64,000 bases of DNA, taken from assembly GCA_029224965.1 (NCBI GenBank), contig JAQXVO010000008.1:1-64000 (forward strand), in the 5' to 3' direction. Positions 9,448 through 18,003 of this stretch are shown here, in pieces. The position numbers and the translations under genes are program-made. How positions within the stretch are numbered: position 1 is the stretch's first letter; each line of letters starts with the position of its first letter. Below the pieces are notes generated by a model. That model saw nothing but the letters and a program-made list of their open reading frames with translations. It was not told the origin of the DNA and did no database searches. This stretch comes from Lachnospiraceae bacterium (GTDB lineage: Bacteria; Bacillota; Clostridia; Lachnospirales; Lachnospiraceae).

Positions 9448-10599
9448 TCAGCGAAAGCGGGAGAGGAGATATAAGTTCAGATAATTTTGAATCCTGCATT
9501 TGGCCATGGATTCTTCAGAATTTTCCGGAGATTCAAGATCCTGTGGTGTTTCGGGTATCCGAATATATTGTTTTTTTGGCGCGGCTTCTTCGAAATAGAT
9601 CCGGTCAAAGAGTTCATCAGATGATATACCGCCGGGCGAGCTCATACCCGGAAGAAGGGAGAGAAAGAACCCGCTGACATGCTCGATGCATTCGTTCTTT
9701 CTGGCTTTCCGATAGCGGCCTTTAGGTAGACTTTCTGCAAGTACTTTGGGCAGGATGCGGTTTTCTTCCGGAAGAAAGACGTAAGCTTTATAATCCGGCA
9801 GGGCGAAAACCAGATCCTTTTGTTCCGGGAAGACGGCTCCTTTGACTCGTCCCCGATCAAGGCTTAAGAGCAGGCTGTCTTCCCGGTAACGGACTTCCGA
9901 TGGCAGGAGCAGAGAGGACTTTCCAAAGAAAAGGATAGTGTCTGGACCTTCCTGGCTGATCTTTTGAAGGGAGAGAGGAGCGCTGAGCCTTTCGGAAGGG
10001 AGATAATCATACATCTGAAAGAGCGGAATCATATCTTCAACGTCATTTTTATTATGAAGAAGGAGAAGATGACCCAGTTTCGGATCCCGCGTTCTCTCAT
10101 ATGCGTGATAAACCGGAATCAGTTCGCCGCCGTTCTTCTCGTCTTCTCTGCGGATGCCCAGGAATTCCTCGATGGCCTTCTGGCGGAGAGAGGGGAGGTT
10201 GTAGTATTTCCTGGCCGGGCGGAAATCCAGATAGAGATCTTTCTTCGGAATGGATTCCAGGAGACCGGGCTCCATCTCATAGTGAAGGAGCCGGTCCCTT
10301 AAATAAGGGAGATCAAAACGGTTTCCGTTGAAGGTAACGAGAGTGGATGCGTTTTTGATCTCATCCAGAAAAGCGGACAGAATGGATTTTTCCTCTTCCT
10401 TCGATTCGGCGAAGAACTGGCTGACTGAGACCGAAGAGGAGACCGCCTTATATTTGCCGAGCCCGATCAGGTAGATGGGATTCCGCTTTGAAGACAGACC
10501 GGTGGTCTCGATGTCCAGAAAGAGATCACTCTGAGACAGACCGGCCAGGGCCTTGGGCGGATTTTCAATTTTCTGATCCGGGTAGTGTATGATTTTCAT
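9448..10599 (-). CDS. YprB-type RNase H-fold 3'-5' exonuclease domain protein
   Basis: 383-residue protein whose N-terminal half is an RNase H-like (DEDD) exonuclease fold of the YprB family. FLDIETTGL at about 28-36 gives the first two acidic ligands, TFNGNRFDLPYLRDR near 89-103 the second, and HNKNDVEDMIPL near 182-193 the third. The C-terminal half (about 215-383) matches no domain I recognise. It is transcribed away from rnfC, with which it shares a 290-bp intergenic region. Its substrate is unknown; a role in nucleic-acid processing follows from the catalytic motif. Confidence 0.82.
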   Translation of the reverse strand: MKIIHYPDQKIENPPKALAGLSQSDLFLDIETTGLSSKRNPIYLIGLGKYKAVSSSVSVSQFFAESKEEEKSILSAFLDEIKNASTLVTFNGNRFDLPYLRDRLLHYEMEPGLLESIPKKDLYLDFRPARKYYNLPSLRQKAIEEFLGIRREDEKNGGELIPVYHAYERTRDPKLGHLLLLHNKNDVEDMIPLFQMYDYLPSERLSAPLSLQKISQEGPDTILFFGKSSLLLPSEVRYREDSLLLSLDRGRVKGAVFPEQKDLVFALPDYKAYVFLPEENRILPKVLAESLPKGRYRKARKNECIEHVSGFFLSLLPGMSSPGGISSDELFDRIYFEEAAPKKQYIRIPETPQDLESPENSEESMAKCRIQNYLNLYLLSRFR

Positions 10600-10687
10600 T
10601 TCTTTATTCTTTCTTTTTTAACAAGAGACAGGCCTCTTTCGTATGTATTATAACCAATTTACACCCTTCACGCAGTCAAATCGTCTA

Positions 10688-10705
10688 TTGTTAAATTATT
10701 GACAA
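10688..10705. promoter_or_regulatory. Candidate Rex operator upstream of rnfC
   Basis: TTGTTAA-ATTA-TTGACAA matches the published Firmicute Rex consensus (TTGTTAA-N4-TTAACAA) at 13 of 14 defined bases. Rex is an NADH/NAD+-sensing repressor of fermentative and electron-transfer genes. The site lies about 130 bp upstream of the best rnfC -10, and its right arm is also a perfect -35-like TTGACA (10699-10704). A second inverted repeat (GACAAAC/GTTTGTC, 10701-10722) overlaps it. Confidence 0.6.
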
Positions 10706-10834
10706 ACTATGACACGTTTGTCGATCTGCTTGTGCAATTCGCGTAGGATTTTCACTCAAAATTGAATTGGTTCTGATAAAGTGCATAATACTATACAAAA
10801 TACATGACAATTTTCTATTGATATTTACAAAAAG

Positions 10835-10843
10835 TGTTATAAT
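10835..10843 (+). promoter_or_regulatory. Candidate extended -10 promoter of rnf operon
   Basis: TGT followed by TATAAT (10838-10843), 46 bp before the rnfC start. A TTGATA (10818-10823) is too close (14 bp) to be an ideal -35. Confidence 0.55.
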
Positions 10844-10889
10844 AAATAAGAAATTTGTATTGTATGCGTAATACAAAGGAGGTCAGTTC

Positions 10890-12215
10890 ATGGGCTTACA
10901 TACGTTTCAGGGAGGAGTTCATCCCTTTGAAGGGAAGGACCTCTCCAAGGACAAGCCAATCAAGGAATTGCTTCCCAAGGGGGATTTGACTTTTCTGATG
11001 TCGCAGCACATCGGTGCTCCGGCAAAGCCTGTCGTGGCGAAGGGAGATCATATCTTACGGGGGCAGCTCCTGGCTGAAGCCGGTGGATTTGTATCAGCAC
11101 CGGTTTATAGTTCTGTCTCAGGTACGGTAAAATCGATCGAGAAGCATCGTAACGCTACCGGAGATATGGTAGATGCTATCATTGTGGAAAATGACGGCCA
11201 GTACGAGGAGGTTCCTTTCACAGAGACTCCGGATTTCCATAAACTTTCCAAAGAAGAGATTCTTTCGAAAATCAAGGATGCCGGAATCGTCGGCATGGGC
11301 GGTGCAGGATTCCCGACTCATGTTAAGCTTGCTCCGAAGAATCCGGATCAGATCGATTACATCATCGCCAACTGTGCAGAATGCGAACCCTATCTTACCT
11401 GTGACTACAGGATGATGGTCGAGCATCCCGAGAAACTGGTCCGCGGCTTGCAGATCATTTTAAGTCTTTTCGATAATGCCAAGGGTGTTCTTGCAATCGA
11501 GAACAACAAACCCGACTGCATTAAAGAATTCTCCGAGCTTGTAAAAGATGATCCCAGAATTTCCGTTGTCGAACTTCAGACGAAATACCCTCAGGGCGGT
11601 GAGCGTCAGATTATCCACGCGGTTACCGGAAGAGACATCTATTCCAAGATGCTTCCTGCCGATGCCGGCTGTATCGTAGACAATGTGGAAACTATCTGTG
11701 CCATCGATGATGCGGTTACCGAAGGAAAGCCTCTGATGGAGCGGATCTTTACCGTTTCCGGCGACGCTGTGACAGACCCCAGAAATTTCAAGGTTCTGAC
11801 CGGAACATCCATTCAGGAAATTCTGGATGCAGCAGACGGTCTTAAGGCCCCGGCAGCCAAGATGATTTCCGGCGGACCCATGATGGGCTTCGCCATGTTC
11901 GATCTGGACGTCCCGGTTACCAAGACAACCTCGGCTCTTCTCTGCTTTACAGAAGATGAAGCATCCAAGTATGAGACAACGCCCTGCATCAACTGCGGAC
12001 GCTGTGTAGATGCCTGTCCGGAACGACTGATTCCGGCACATCTGTCAAAGCTTTCGGAGCACGGCGACAAGGCTTCTTTTGAAAAGCAGTACGGACTCGA
12101 GTGCATCGAGTGCGGCAGCTGCAGCTACGTATGTCCGGCCAGAAGACCTCTGGCTCAGGAAATCCGGACCATGAAGAAGCAGATCCTGGCAGACAAGAGA
12201 AAGCAGAAGAAATAG
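10890..12215 (+). CDS. rnfC: Rnf electron transport complex subunit C
   Basis: 441-residue peripheral subunit of the Rnf complex (ferredoxin:NAD+ oxidoreductase), carrying the NADH/FMN and Fe-S module. An N-terminal barrel-sandwich region (about 1-110) is followed by the Complex I 51-kDa-like domain with GMGGAGFPTHVKL (about 134-146) and an SLBB region. Two 4Fe-4S motifs sit at the C-terminus: Cys366/369/372/376 and Cys405/408/411/415. Length matches clostridial RnfC rather than the longer, repeat-tailed gammaproteobacterial type. AAAGGAGG (10875-10882) is 7 bp from the ATG. First gene of a six-gene operon in the order C-D-G-E-A-B. Confidence 0.96.
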   Translation: MGLHTFQGGVHPFEGKDLSKDKPIKELLPKGDLTFLMSQHIGAPAKPVVAKGDHILRGQLLAEAGGFVSAPVYSSVSGTVKSIEKHRNATGDMVDAIIVENDGQYEEVPFTETPDFHKLSKEEILSKIKDAGIVGMGGAGFPTHVKLAPKNPDQIDYIIANCAECEPYLTCDYRMMVEHPEKLVRGLQIILSLFDNAKGVLAIENNKPDCIKEFSELVKDDPRISVVELQTKYPQGGERQIIHAVTGRDIYSKMLPADAGCIVDNVETICAIDDAVTEGKPLMERIFTVSGDAVTDPRNFKVLTGTSIQEILDAADGLKAPAAKMISGGPMMGFAMFDLDVPVTKTTSALLCFTEDEASKYETTPCINCGRCVDACPERLIPAHLSKLSEHGDKASFEKQYGLECIECGSCSYVCPARRPLAQEIRTMKKQILADKRKQKK

Positions 12216-12231
12216 GAAGAGGTGAATATCC

Positions 12232-13179
12232 GTGAGTGAACTAATTCATGTAACGTCTTCTCCCCATGTCAGAGAAAAGATGGACACACAGAAGATTATG
12301 CTTTGGGTGATTATCTCACTTCTCCCTGCTACGATCTTCGGCATTTTCAATTTCGGACCCCGGGCGCTCTGGGTAGTGATTCTTTCAATCATATCCTGTG
12401 TCGCTTCGGAATATATCTATGACAAAATTGTTCATAAGAAGAATACGATCAGCGACCTGTCCGCTGTCGTGACCGGCCTTCTTCTCGGACTGAACCTTCC
12501 CCACACCGTATCCTGGTTTGTACCGGTACTTGGCGGAATCTTCGGTATCGTTGTGGTCAAGATGCTCTTCGGCGGACTTGGACAGAACTTTATGAACCCG
12601 GCTCTGGGTGCAAGATGCTTCCTGCTTTTGTCCTTTACCCAGCAGATGACAAGCTTCAGCTACGACGGTGTGACAACAGCAACGCCTCTGGCAAATTTAA
12701 AGGCAGGCCAGTCTGTAGATCCGGTCAAGATGCTTCTTGGCACCGAGCCCGGTACCATCGGCGAAACCAGCGTCATCGCTCTTCTGATCGGAGCCATCAT
12801 CCTGCTTCTGGCAGGTATCATAAAGATTCGGATCCCGGCAACTTATCTGATTACATTTTCCATCTTCGTCCTTCTTTTCGGCGGACACGGTTTTGATTTA
12901 ACCTATCTCATCGAAGAGATCTGCGGAGGTGGTCTGATCCTGGGTGCCTTCTTTATGGCAACGGATTATGTCACAAGCCCGATCACTCCGAACGGACAGA
13001 TCATCTATGGAATTCTCTTAGGTGTTCTGACCGGACTCTTCCGAATCTTCGGAAGCTCTGCAGAGGGCGTCAGCTATGCAATCATCATTTCCAACCTGAT
13101 TGTTCCTCTGATTGAGCGTGTAACGGTTCCGACTGCTTTCGGTATTGTGAAAGAGAAGAAGGGAGGGGATCAGAAATGA
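12232..13179 (+). CDS. rnfD: Rnf complex membrane subunit D
   Basis: 315-residue multi-helix membrane subunit. It contains the family segment GLLLGLNLP (about 83-91), NPALGARCFLL (about 123-133) and DGVTTATPL (145-153), which corresponds to the region where the covalent FMN threonine lies in characterised RnfD/NqrB. Translation starts at GTG (12232) with an AGGAAGAGGTG ribosome-binding region; no in-frame ATG is close by. It is 16 bp after rnfC and overlaps rnfG by 4 bp, so subunit synthesis is tightly coupled. Confidence 0.95.
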   Translation: MSELIHVTSSPHVREKMDTQKIMLWVIISLLPATIFGIFNFGPRALWVVILSIISCVASEYIYDKIVHKKNTISDLSAVVTGLLLGLNLPHTVSWFVPVLGGIFGIVVVKMLFGGLGQNFMNPALGARCFLLLSFTQQMTSFSYDGVTTATPLANLKAGQSVDPVKMLLGTEPGTIGETSVIALLIGAIILLLAGIIKIRIPATYLITFSIFVLLFGGHGFDLTYLIEEICGGGLILGAFFMATDYVTSPITPNGQIIYGILLGVLTGLFRIFGSSAEGVSYAIIISNLIVPLIERVTVPTAFGIVKEKKGGDQK

Positions 13180-13805
13180 AGAGAGGCACAAAAGATGCAT
13201 TAATTCTGACTTTGATTACTCTGGTTTCCGGTTTCTGTCTCGGCGCTGCGCATGAGGTTACAAAGCAGCCCATTGCTGCGGCTCAGGAAAAGGCTACCCA
13301 GGAAGCCTATCGTGAGGTTCTTCCCAAGGCCAAGAGCTTTGAGGAAGTCAGCGGCTTCAGCAGCAGTAAGGCAACCGCTCTGGTCAAGAAAAAGGGCTAT
13401 GATAAGGATACGGTCGATGAGGTTATGGAAGCCAAGGATTCTTCCGGAAAGTCGATCGGCTATGTCATTACGCTCACCTCATCAGCTGGTTATGGCGGAA
13501 ATATCACTTTCTCCATGGGCATCGACAAGAAAGGCAATATGACCAAGTATTCCATCACCTCGATCAGTGAGACCGCAGGTCTTGGCATGAAGTCCACGGA
13601 GGACGATAAGAACAGTGATAAAGATTTCTGTGACCAGTTCAAAGGCCTGAAAAACGGAACCTACAGTGTCGTAAAGCACGGCGCAGACAAGGGAGAGAAT
13701 GACATTGAAGCCATCAGCGGCGCAACCATTACCTCCCGGGCCATCACCACAGCAGTGGATGCCGGCTTTACCTACTATAACAGTGAGCTGAAGGGAGGAA
13801 ATTAA
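13176..13805 (+). CDS. rnfG: Rnf complex FMN-binding subunit G
   Basis: 209 residues: one N-terminal transmembrane helix (about 8-25) and an extracytoplasmic FMN-binding domain. The covalent flavinylation motif SGATIT is at residues 181-186; the last Thr (186) is the expected phosphoester attachment site, modified by an ApbE-type flavin transferase that is not encoded in this window. Its start overlaps the rnfD stop (ATGA), and rnfE follows 2 bp later. Confidence 0.95.
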   Translation: MKRGTKDALILTLITLVSGFCLGAAHEVTKQPIAAAQEKATQEAYREVLPKAKSFEEVSGFSSSKATALVKKKGYDKDTVDEVMEAKDSSGKSIGYVITLTSSAGYGGNITFSMGIDKKGNMTKYSITSISETAGLGMKSTEDDKNSDKDFCDQFKGLKNGTYSVVKHGADKGENDIEAISGATITSRAITTAVDAGFTYYNSELKGGN

Positions 13806-13807
13806 AG

Positions 13808-14644
13808 ATGAAAAAGCTGAAAGCAGATACTCCTCTGGAACGGCTCTGGAACGGTATTTTCCGTGAGAATCCGACAACAGTTCTGATGCTTGGTATGTGT
13901 TCCACACTTGCCATTACAACAACCGTTTTCAACGCCATCGGCATGGGTCTGTCGGCAACAGCGGTTCTGGTTCTTTCAAACGTTGTGATTTCAGCGCTTC
14001 GTAAGATCATTCCGGATACGGTCCGTATGCCGGCCTATATCGTCATCGTTGCAACACTGGTTACCATCGTTCAGTTCCTGGTCGAAGGCTTCGTCCCGGC
14101 ACTCTATGATTCCCTCGGAATCTTCATTCCTCTGATCGTTGTTAACTGTATTATCCTCGGACGTGCCGAGGCATATGCCAACAAGCATGGCGTTATCGCG
14201 TCTCTTTTCGATGGTCTCGGCATGGGACTTGGTTTTACCATTTCCCTGACTCTGATCAGTGCCGTCCGTGAAATTATCGCCCAGGGCAAGATTTTCGGAA
14301 TTCAGATTCTTCCCCTGGCAGATCCTTCGACAGGAAAAGCCGGCTACACACCAATCTCCATTTTCGGTCTGGCACCTGGTGCCTTCTTCATTCTGGCAAT
14401 CTTAATTGCCGTTATGAAGATTGTCAGAGAAAAGGCAGCAGCCAAGGGCAAACCCCTTCCTCCTGCACAGGGCTGTATCTATACCGGTGACTGCAGCGGG
14501 TGCGCACTTCGGGCATCCTGCCATGGCATGCAGCCTGAGACCCTGTCTTTAAAGACCGAGAAGGCCGAAAAGGCTGTAAAACCGGTCAAGGCCGAAGCCA
14601 AGGCTCCGGCTGCCGCAGCTGAGAATAAGGAGGAGAACAAATGA
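13808..14644 (+). CDS. rnfE: Rnf complex membrane subunit E with Cys-rich, Lys/Ala/Glu-rich C-terminal extension
   Basis: 278-residue membrane subunit of the RnfA/RnfE family (six helices over about residues 30-205). Family segments such as GLVTxxE-type ends are replaced by clostridial variants, but IILGRAEAYANKHG (about 115-128) and DGLGMGLGFTISL (about 137-149) are typical. Enterobacterial RsxE is about 230 residues; this one has roughly 60 more. The extra region first carries four cysteines (223, 229, 232, 238; spacing CX5CX2CX5C) and then a charged low-complexity tail of Lys, Ala and Glu. Whether the cysteines bind a cluster is unknown. It overlaps rnfA by 4 bp. Confidence 0.93.
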   Translation: MKKLKADTPLERLWNGIFRENPTTVLMLGMCSTLAITTTVFNAIGMGLSATAVLVLSNVVISALRKIIPDTVRMPAYIVIVATLVTIVQFLVEGFVPALYDSLGIFIPLIVVNCIILGRAEAYANKHGVIASLFDGLGMGLGFTISLTLISAVREIIAQGKIFGIQILPLADPSTGKAGYTPISIFGLAPGAFFILAILIAVMKIVREKAAAKGKPLPPAQGCIYTGDCSGCALRASCHGMQPETLSLKTEKAEKAVKPVKAEAKAPAAAAENKEENK

Positions 14645-15225
14645 AGACCTTACTTTTAATTCTGATCTCATCCTCCGTTGTGAACAATGTCGTGCTGAGC
14701 CAGTTCCTCGGACTCTGCCCCTTCTTCGGTGTATCGAAGAAGGTCAGTACAGCGGCAGGTATGGGCGGTGCCGTTATCTTCGTAGTAACCCTGTCCTCAC
14801 TGGTTACCAGCATTATTCATGAGCTGATCTTAAAGCCCCTGGACCTCGATTATATGAATACCATCGTATTCATTCTGGTCATCGCAGCCCTGGTTCAGTT
14901 CATTGAGATGTTCTTAAAGAAAAATGTCCAGTCCCTTTACCGGGCCCTCGGTATCTATCTGCCCCTGATCACAACCAACTGCTGTGTACTCGGTGCAGCA
15001 CTGAATATTGTTAAATACAAGTACAACATTCTGACCGGTACCGTATACGGCTTCGGTATTGCCGTAGGTTTCGCCATTGCCATTATCATCATGGCCGGCA
15101 TCCGGGAGAAAATTGAATATAACGATATCCCTCATGCCTTCCAGGGTTCTGCAATCGTCGTCGTTACAGCAGGTCTTATGGCAATTGCATTCATGGGCTT
15201 CTCCGGAATGATCTCCGGAGTCTGA
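14641..15225 (+). CDS. rnfA: Rnf complex membrane subunit A
   Basis: 194-residue six-helix membrane subunit, paralogous to RnfE. SSVVNNVVLSQFLGLCPFFGVSKK (in two parts, VNNVVLSQFLG and CPFFGVSKK, residues 13-34) and LPLITTNCCVLGAAL (about 109-123) are hallmark segments. The conserved cysteines in these motifs coordinate the membrane-embedded 2Fe-2S cluster shared with RnfE in solved structures. Length is exactly typical. The start overlaps the end of rnfE (ATGA). Confidence 0.96.
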   Translation: MKTLLLILISSSVVNNVVLSQFLGLCPFFGVSKKVSTAAGMGGAVIFVVTLSSLVTSIIHELILKPLDLDYMNTIVFILVIAALVQFIEMFLKKNVQSLYRALGIYLPLITTNCCVLGAALNIVKYKYNILTGTVYGFGIAVGFAIAIIIMAGIREKIEYNDIPHAFQGSAIVVVTAGLMAIAFMGFSGMISGV

Positions 15226-15245
15226 AGCGGAAGGGAGAGTAGATT

Positions 15246-16100
15246 ATGTATGGAATCGTGATAGCGACCGTATTGATCGGTCTGACCGGATGTTTGATCG
15301 GCTTCTTCCTGACCTTCTCTGCCAAGAAATTTGAAGTCAAGGTCGATCCCAAGGAAAGCGCCGTTCTGGACGCTCTGCCCGGAAATAACTGCGGCGGCTG
15401 CGGATTCGCCGGATGTGCGGATTGCGCCAAGGCCATTGCAGCCGGCAAGGCACCGGTCAATCAGTGCCCGGTCGGCGGTGAGCCGGTCGCAAAGATTATT
15501 GCCGGCATCATGGGTGTCGAAGCTGGAAAAGAAGAGAAGAAAGTGGCTTATGTCCGCTGCAACGGCGACTGCACCAAGGCTAAGGACCGTTATATCTACA
15601 GCGGCTTTGAAGACTGTTCTGCAGCCAAGATGGTTCCCGGCGGAACCCACAAGGCCTGCAGCTTCGGCTGTATGGGCTTCGGATCCTGCGTCAAGGTCTG
15701 TGAATTTGATGCCATCCATGTCGTTGACGGCATTGCCCGTGTCGACAAGGAGAAATGTAAGGCCTGCGGCAAGTGTATCAAGGCCTGCCCGCAGAAGCTG
15801 ATTACTTTTGTTCCTTATGACAGTGCCTACATCGTTTCCTGCAGAAATGAGGAAAAGGGCAAGGATGTCATGAAGGAATGCAGTGTCGGCTGTATCGCAT
15901 GTAAGCTCTGCGAGAAGAACTGCCCGCATGATGCGGTTCATGTCGTCAATAATATTGCAGAGATCGACCAGTCCAAGTGTGTCGGCTGCGGTATCTGCGC
16001 AGCTAAGTGCCCGCGGAAGATCATTCTTCTTCAGCCCGGCCAGGTTCGTGTGGCGGAGGATGCGAAAGAAACTGCCGCTCCGGCAGGAGCTGCAGACTAA
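15246..16100 (+). CDS. rnfB: Rnf complex Fe-S subunit B
   Basis: 284-residue ferredoxin-accepting subunit. One N-terminal helix (about 3-24) anchors it. NNCGGCGFAGCADC (about 49-62), completed by a Cys about 15 residues later, forms the Rnf-specific 4Fe-4S site. Further clusters follow: CSFGCMGFGSCVKVC, CKACGKCIKACP, CSVGCIACKLCEKNCP and CVGCGICAAKCP, between about 138 and 258. This makes it richer in Fe-S sites than proteobacterial RnfB, as usual for clostridia. It is the last gene of the operon, 20 bp after rnfA, and is followed by a terminator. Confidence 0.95.
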   Translation: MYGIVIATVLIGLTGCLIGFFLTFSAKKFEVKVDPKESAVLDALPGNNCGGCGFAGCADCAKAIAAGKAPVNQCPVGGEPVAKIIAGIMGVEAGKEEKKVAYVRCNGDCTKAKDRYIYSGFEDCSAAKMVPGGTHKACSFGCMGFGSCVKVCEFDAIHVVDGIARVDKEKCKACGKCIKACPQKLITFVPYDSAYIVSCRNEEKGKDVMKECSVGCIACKLCEKNCPHDAVHVVNNIAEIDQSKCVGCGICAAKCPRKIILLQPGQVRVAEDAKETAAPAGAAD

Positions 16101-16207
16101 GCGGCAGAATTGTCTTCTGCAGGAAAGCAGAAGCCTTGTCCCGGATGTCTGAACAGGACAAACAGATCAAAAAATAATTATAGCAATCGTCTGAACAGAC
16201 CAACAAG

Positions 16208-16267
16208 AACCCTGTCTTTTCCCTCTGAATCTGCAATCGGTTTTCAGAGAGAAGGGCAGGGTTTTTT
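16208..16267 (+). terminator. Rho-independent terminator after rnfB
   Basis: A long imperfect stem (16208-16229 with 16242-16262, G-T pairs allowed), an 11-base loop and a T6 run. It ends the rnf operon. Confidence 0.85.
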
Positions 16268-16351
16268 CTATCCTTCCATCTTTGTTTATCCTTTGATGCG
16301 AAAAGCTTTCAAATATGGTATGGTAATATAGTTTGGAAAGGATATAGCGTC

Positions 16352-17248
16352 ATGTCAGATCATGTTATAGATAGAGATATTTCCAGGAATACGGAAAGGA
16401 TGGCAGAGGGCTTCGACATCTCGAAAATCCGAAGGATTATTGTAAAGATCGGTTCGAATTCCCTGACCCATCCGGAGACCGGCCATCTGGATTTTGTTAA
16501 GATCGAGCATCTGGTCCGGGAGCTTGCCGATTTAAAGAACCGGGGACTGGATGTCTGTCTGGTTTCCTCCGGTGCCATTGCGATTGGACGGCAGAACCTG
16601 GGAATCAACGAACGGCCCAAGAGCCTTCCCGAGCGCCAGGCTCTGGCTGCGGTCGGACAGGCCAGACTCATGTCGGTCTATCAGAATTTCTTCCGCGAAT
16701 ACGGCCAGATTTCGGGCCAGGTCCTGATGACGAAAGCAACCATGATCGATAATGTCTCCCGGAAAAATGCTGAGAATACCTTTAATGAGCTTTTCGAGCT
16801 GGGTGTCATTCCCATTGTCAATGAGAACGATACGATTTCGACCTATGAGATCCAATTCGGCGATAATGATACCCTGTCCGCCATGGTGGCAGCCATGACC
16901 GAGGCGGATCTTCTGGTCCTTCTGTCAGATATCGACGGACTCTATACGGATGACCCGAAGACCAATCCGGATGCGAAGCTGATCCGTGTGGTCGACCGTT
17001 TGGATGAACATATCATGGCCATGGCCAGTGATCAGCCGGGCAGCGATGTCGGAACCGGCGGTATGTCCACCAAGCTTCGGGCGGCAAAGATTGTCGTGAA
17101 TTCCGGCATTGCCATGCTGATCTCCAATGCCGAGCATGTCGGTGTCCTGCACCGCATGTTCCACGAGGAGCCGGCAGGAACCCTTTTCCTGCCTCATTAT
17201 GATGAAGATTTCGATCTGATCGATTTTCTGGAGGATGATATCGGATGA
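16352..17248 (+). CDS. proB: Glutamate 5-kinase (short form, no PUA domain)
   Basis: 298 residues. Phosphorylates glutamate with ATP in the first step of proline synthesis. The amino-acid kinase fold shows RIIVKIGSNSLT (about 28-39), VSSGAIAIG (about 70-78), NENDTISTYEIQFGDND (about 150-166) and DIDGLYTDDPKTNP (about 193-206). Many ProB proteins carry a C-terminal PUA domain; this one stops after the kinase. The chosen ATG has AAAGGA 9 bp upstream but adds about 25 residues before the fold; an internal ATG at 16403 is the alternative. No proA is adjacent. It overlaps the next gene by 4 bp. Confidence 0.93.
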   Translation: MSDHVIDRDISRNTERMAEGFDISKIRRIIVKIGSNSLTHPETGHLDFVKIEHLVRELADLKNRGLDVCLVSSGAIAIGRQNLGINERPKSLPERQALAAVGQARLMSVYQNFFREYGQISGQVLMTKATMIDNVSRKNAENTFNELFELGVIPIVNENDTISTYEIQFGDNDTLSAMVAAMTEADLLVLLSDIDGLYTDDPKTNPDAKLIRVVDRLDEHIMAMASDQPGSDVGTGGMSTKLRAAKIVVNSGIAMLISNAEHVGVLHRMFHEEPAGTLFLPHYDEDFDLIDFLEDDIG

Positions 17249-17904
17249 ATCAGGTGTTAAATGAAGAAAACCTGGACAAGCCACTGGCTGAATTCATAAG
17301 AACAGGTCTGGATGAGACAGAGGACCCGAAAGCGGACATCGATCAGATCCGCCGCTTTCATAAGGCGGTGAGAAACCGGATGACCGAAGAGGAGAAGGAT
17401 TTCTGCTCGGTGCCGGTCCGCCGTCATTTGAGAAGACTTGTGAATTCCCTGCCCGCAGATCTGTCCCTTCTCTGTTATTATCCGATCGGAAACGAGGTAA
17501 ATCTGCTTCCCATCTATCAGGAATGGATGGATCACGGAAGAGACCTCTATTTCCCGGTGACGGACATGAAAAAGAGAGAAATCCGTTTCTTTAAGGCAGA
17601 TACCATAGATTCCTTCCGACCGGGTGCCATGCACATTCCGGAGCCAGACAGCCAGGACATAAAGCATGCCTTGGCTGAAAAGGACCAGCTCCTTCTTTCC
17701 ATCACTCCCGGACTGGTCTTTGATCAGAAGGGCGACCGGATCGGCTATGGTGGCGGCTTCTATGACCGTTTCTTTGCAGAGCATCCCCAGACCATCCGGA
17801 TCGGGACGGCCTTTGCCAACCAGATCGAAGGCCGGATTCCGGTCAGAGACTGGGATATGCCCCTGGATTATCTGGTGACCGAAAACAGAATTTATACCTT
17901 CTGA
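17245..17904 (+). CDS. 5-formyltetrahydrofolate cyclo-ligase
   Basis: 219 residues. ATP-dependent conversion of 5-formyl-THF to 5,10-methenyl-THF in one-carbon metabolism. The MTHFS signature is clear: LLCYYPIGNEVN (about 74-85), GLVFDQKGDRIGYGGGFYDR (about 155-174) with the glycine-rich phosphate site. The first 30 residues form an acidic leader before the family core. The ATG overlaps the proB stop (ATGA), so the two are co-translated, although they serve different pathways. Confidence 0.9.
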   Translation: MNQVLNEENLDKPLAEFIRTGLDETEDPKADIDQIRRFHKAVRNRMTEEEKDFCSVPVRRHLRRLVNSLPADLSLLCYYPIGNEVNLLPIYQEWMDHGRDLYFPVTDMKKREIRFFKADTIDSFRPGAMHIPEPDSQDIKHALAEKDQLLLSITPGLVFDQKGDRIGYGGGFYDRFFAEHPQTIRIGTAFANQIEGRIPVRDWDMPLDYLVTENRIYTF

Positions 17905-18003
17905 TCAGATAAGACAGGACCAGATTGGATCAGAATCCGAGAGCATCGGGTTCCGGGTACAGAAAGAAAATTTTTAATTATTCATAGATAGGATATATAT
18001 TTT

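Larger units (their letters stand above)
10600..10889. promoter_or_regulatory. Divergent intergenic region between yprB-like gene and rnfC
   Basis: This 290-bp AT-rich gap holds a Rex-like palindrome (10688-10705), a rightward extended -10 promoter near rnfC (10835-10843) and a possible leftward -10 (TATAAT on the minus strand, 10647-10652) for the yprB-like gene. No open frame with a plausible start is seen. Confidence 0.6.
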
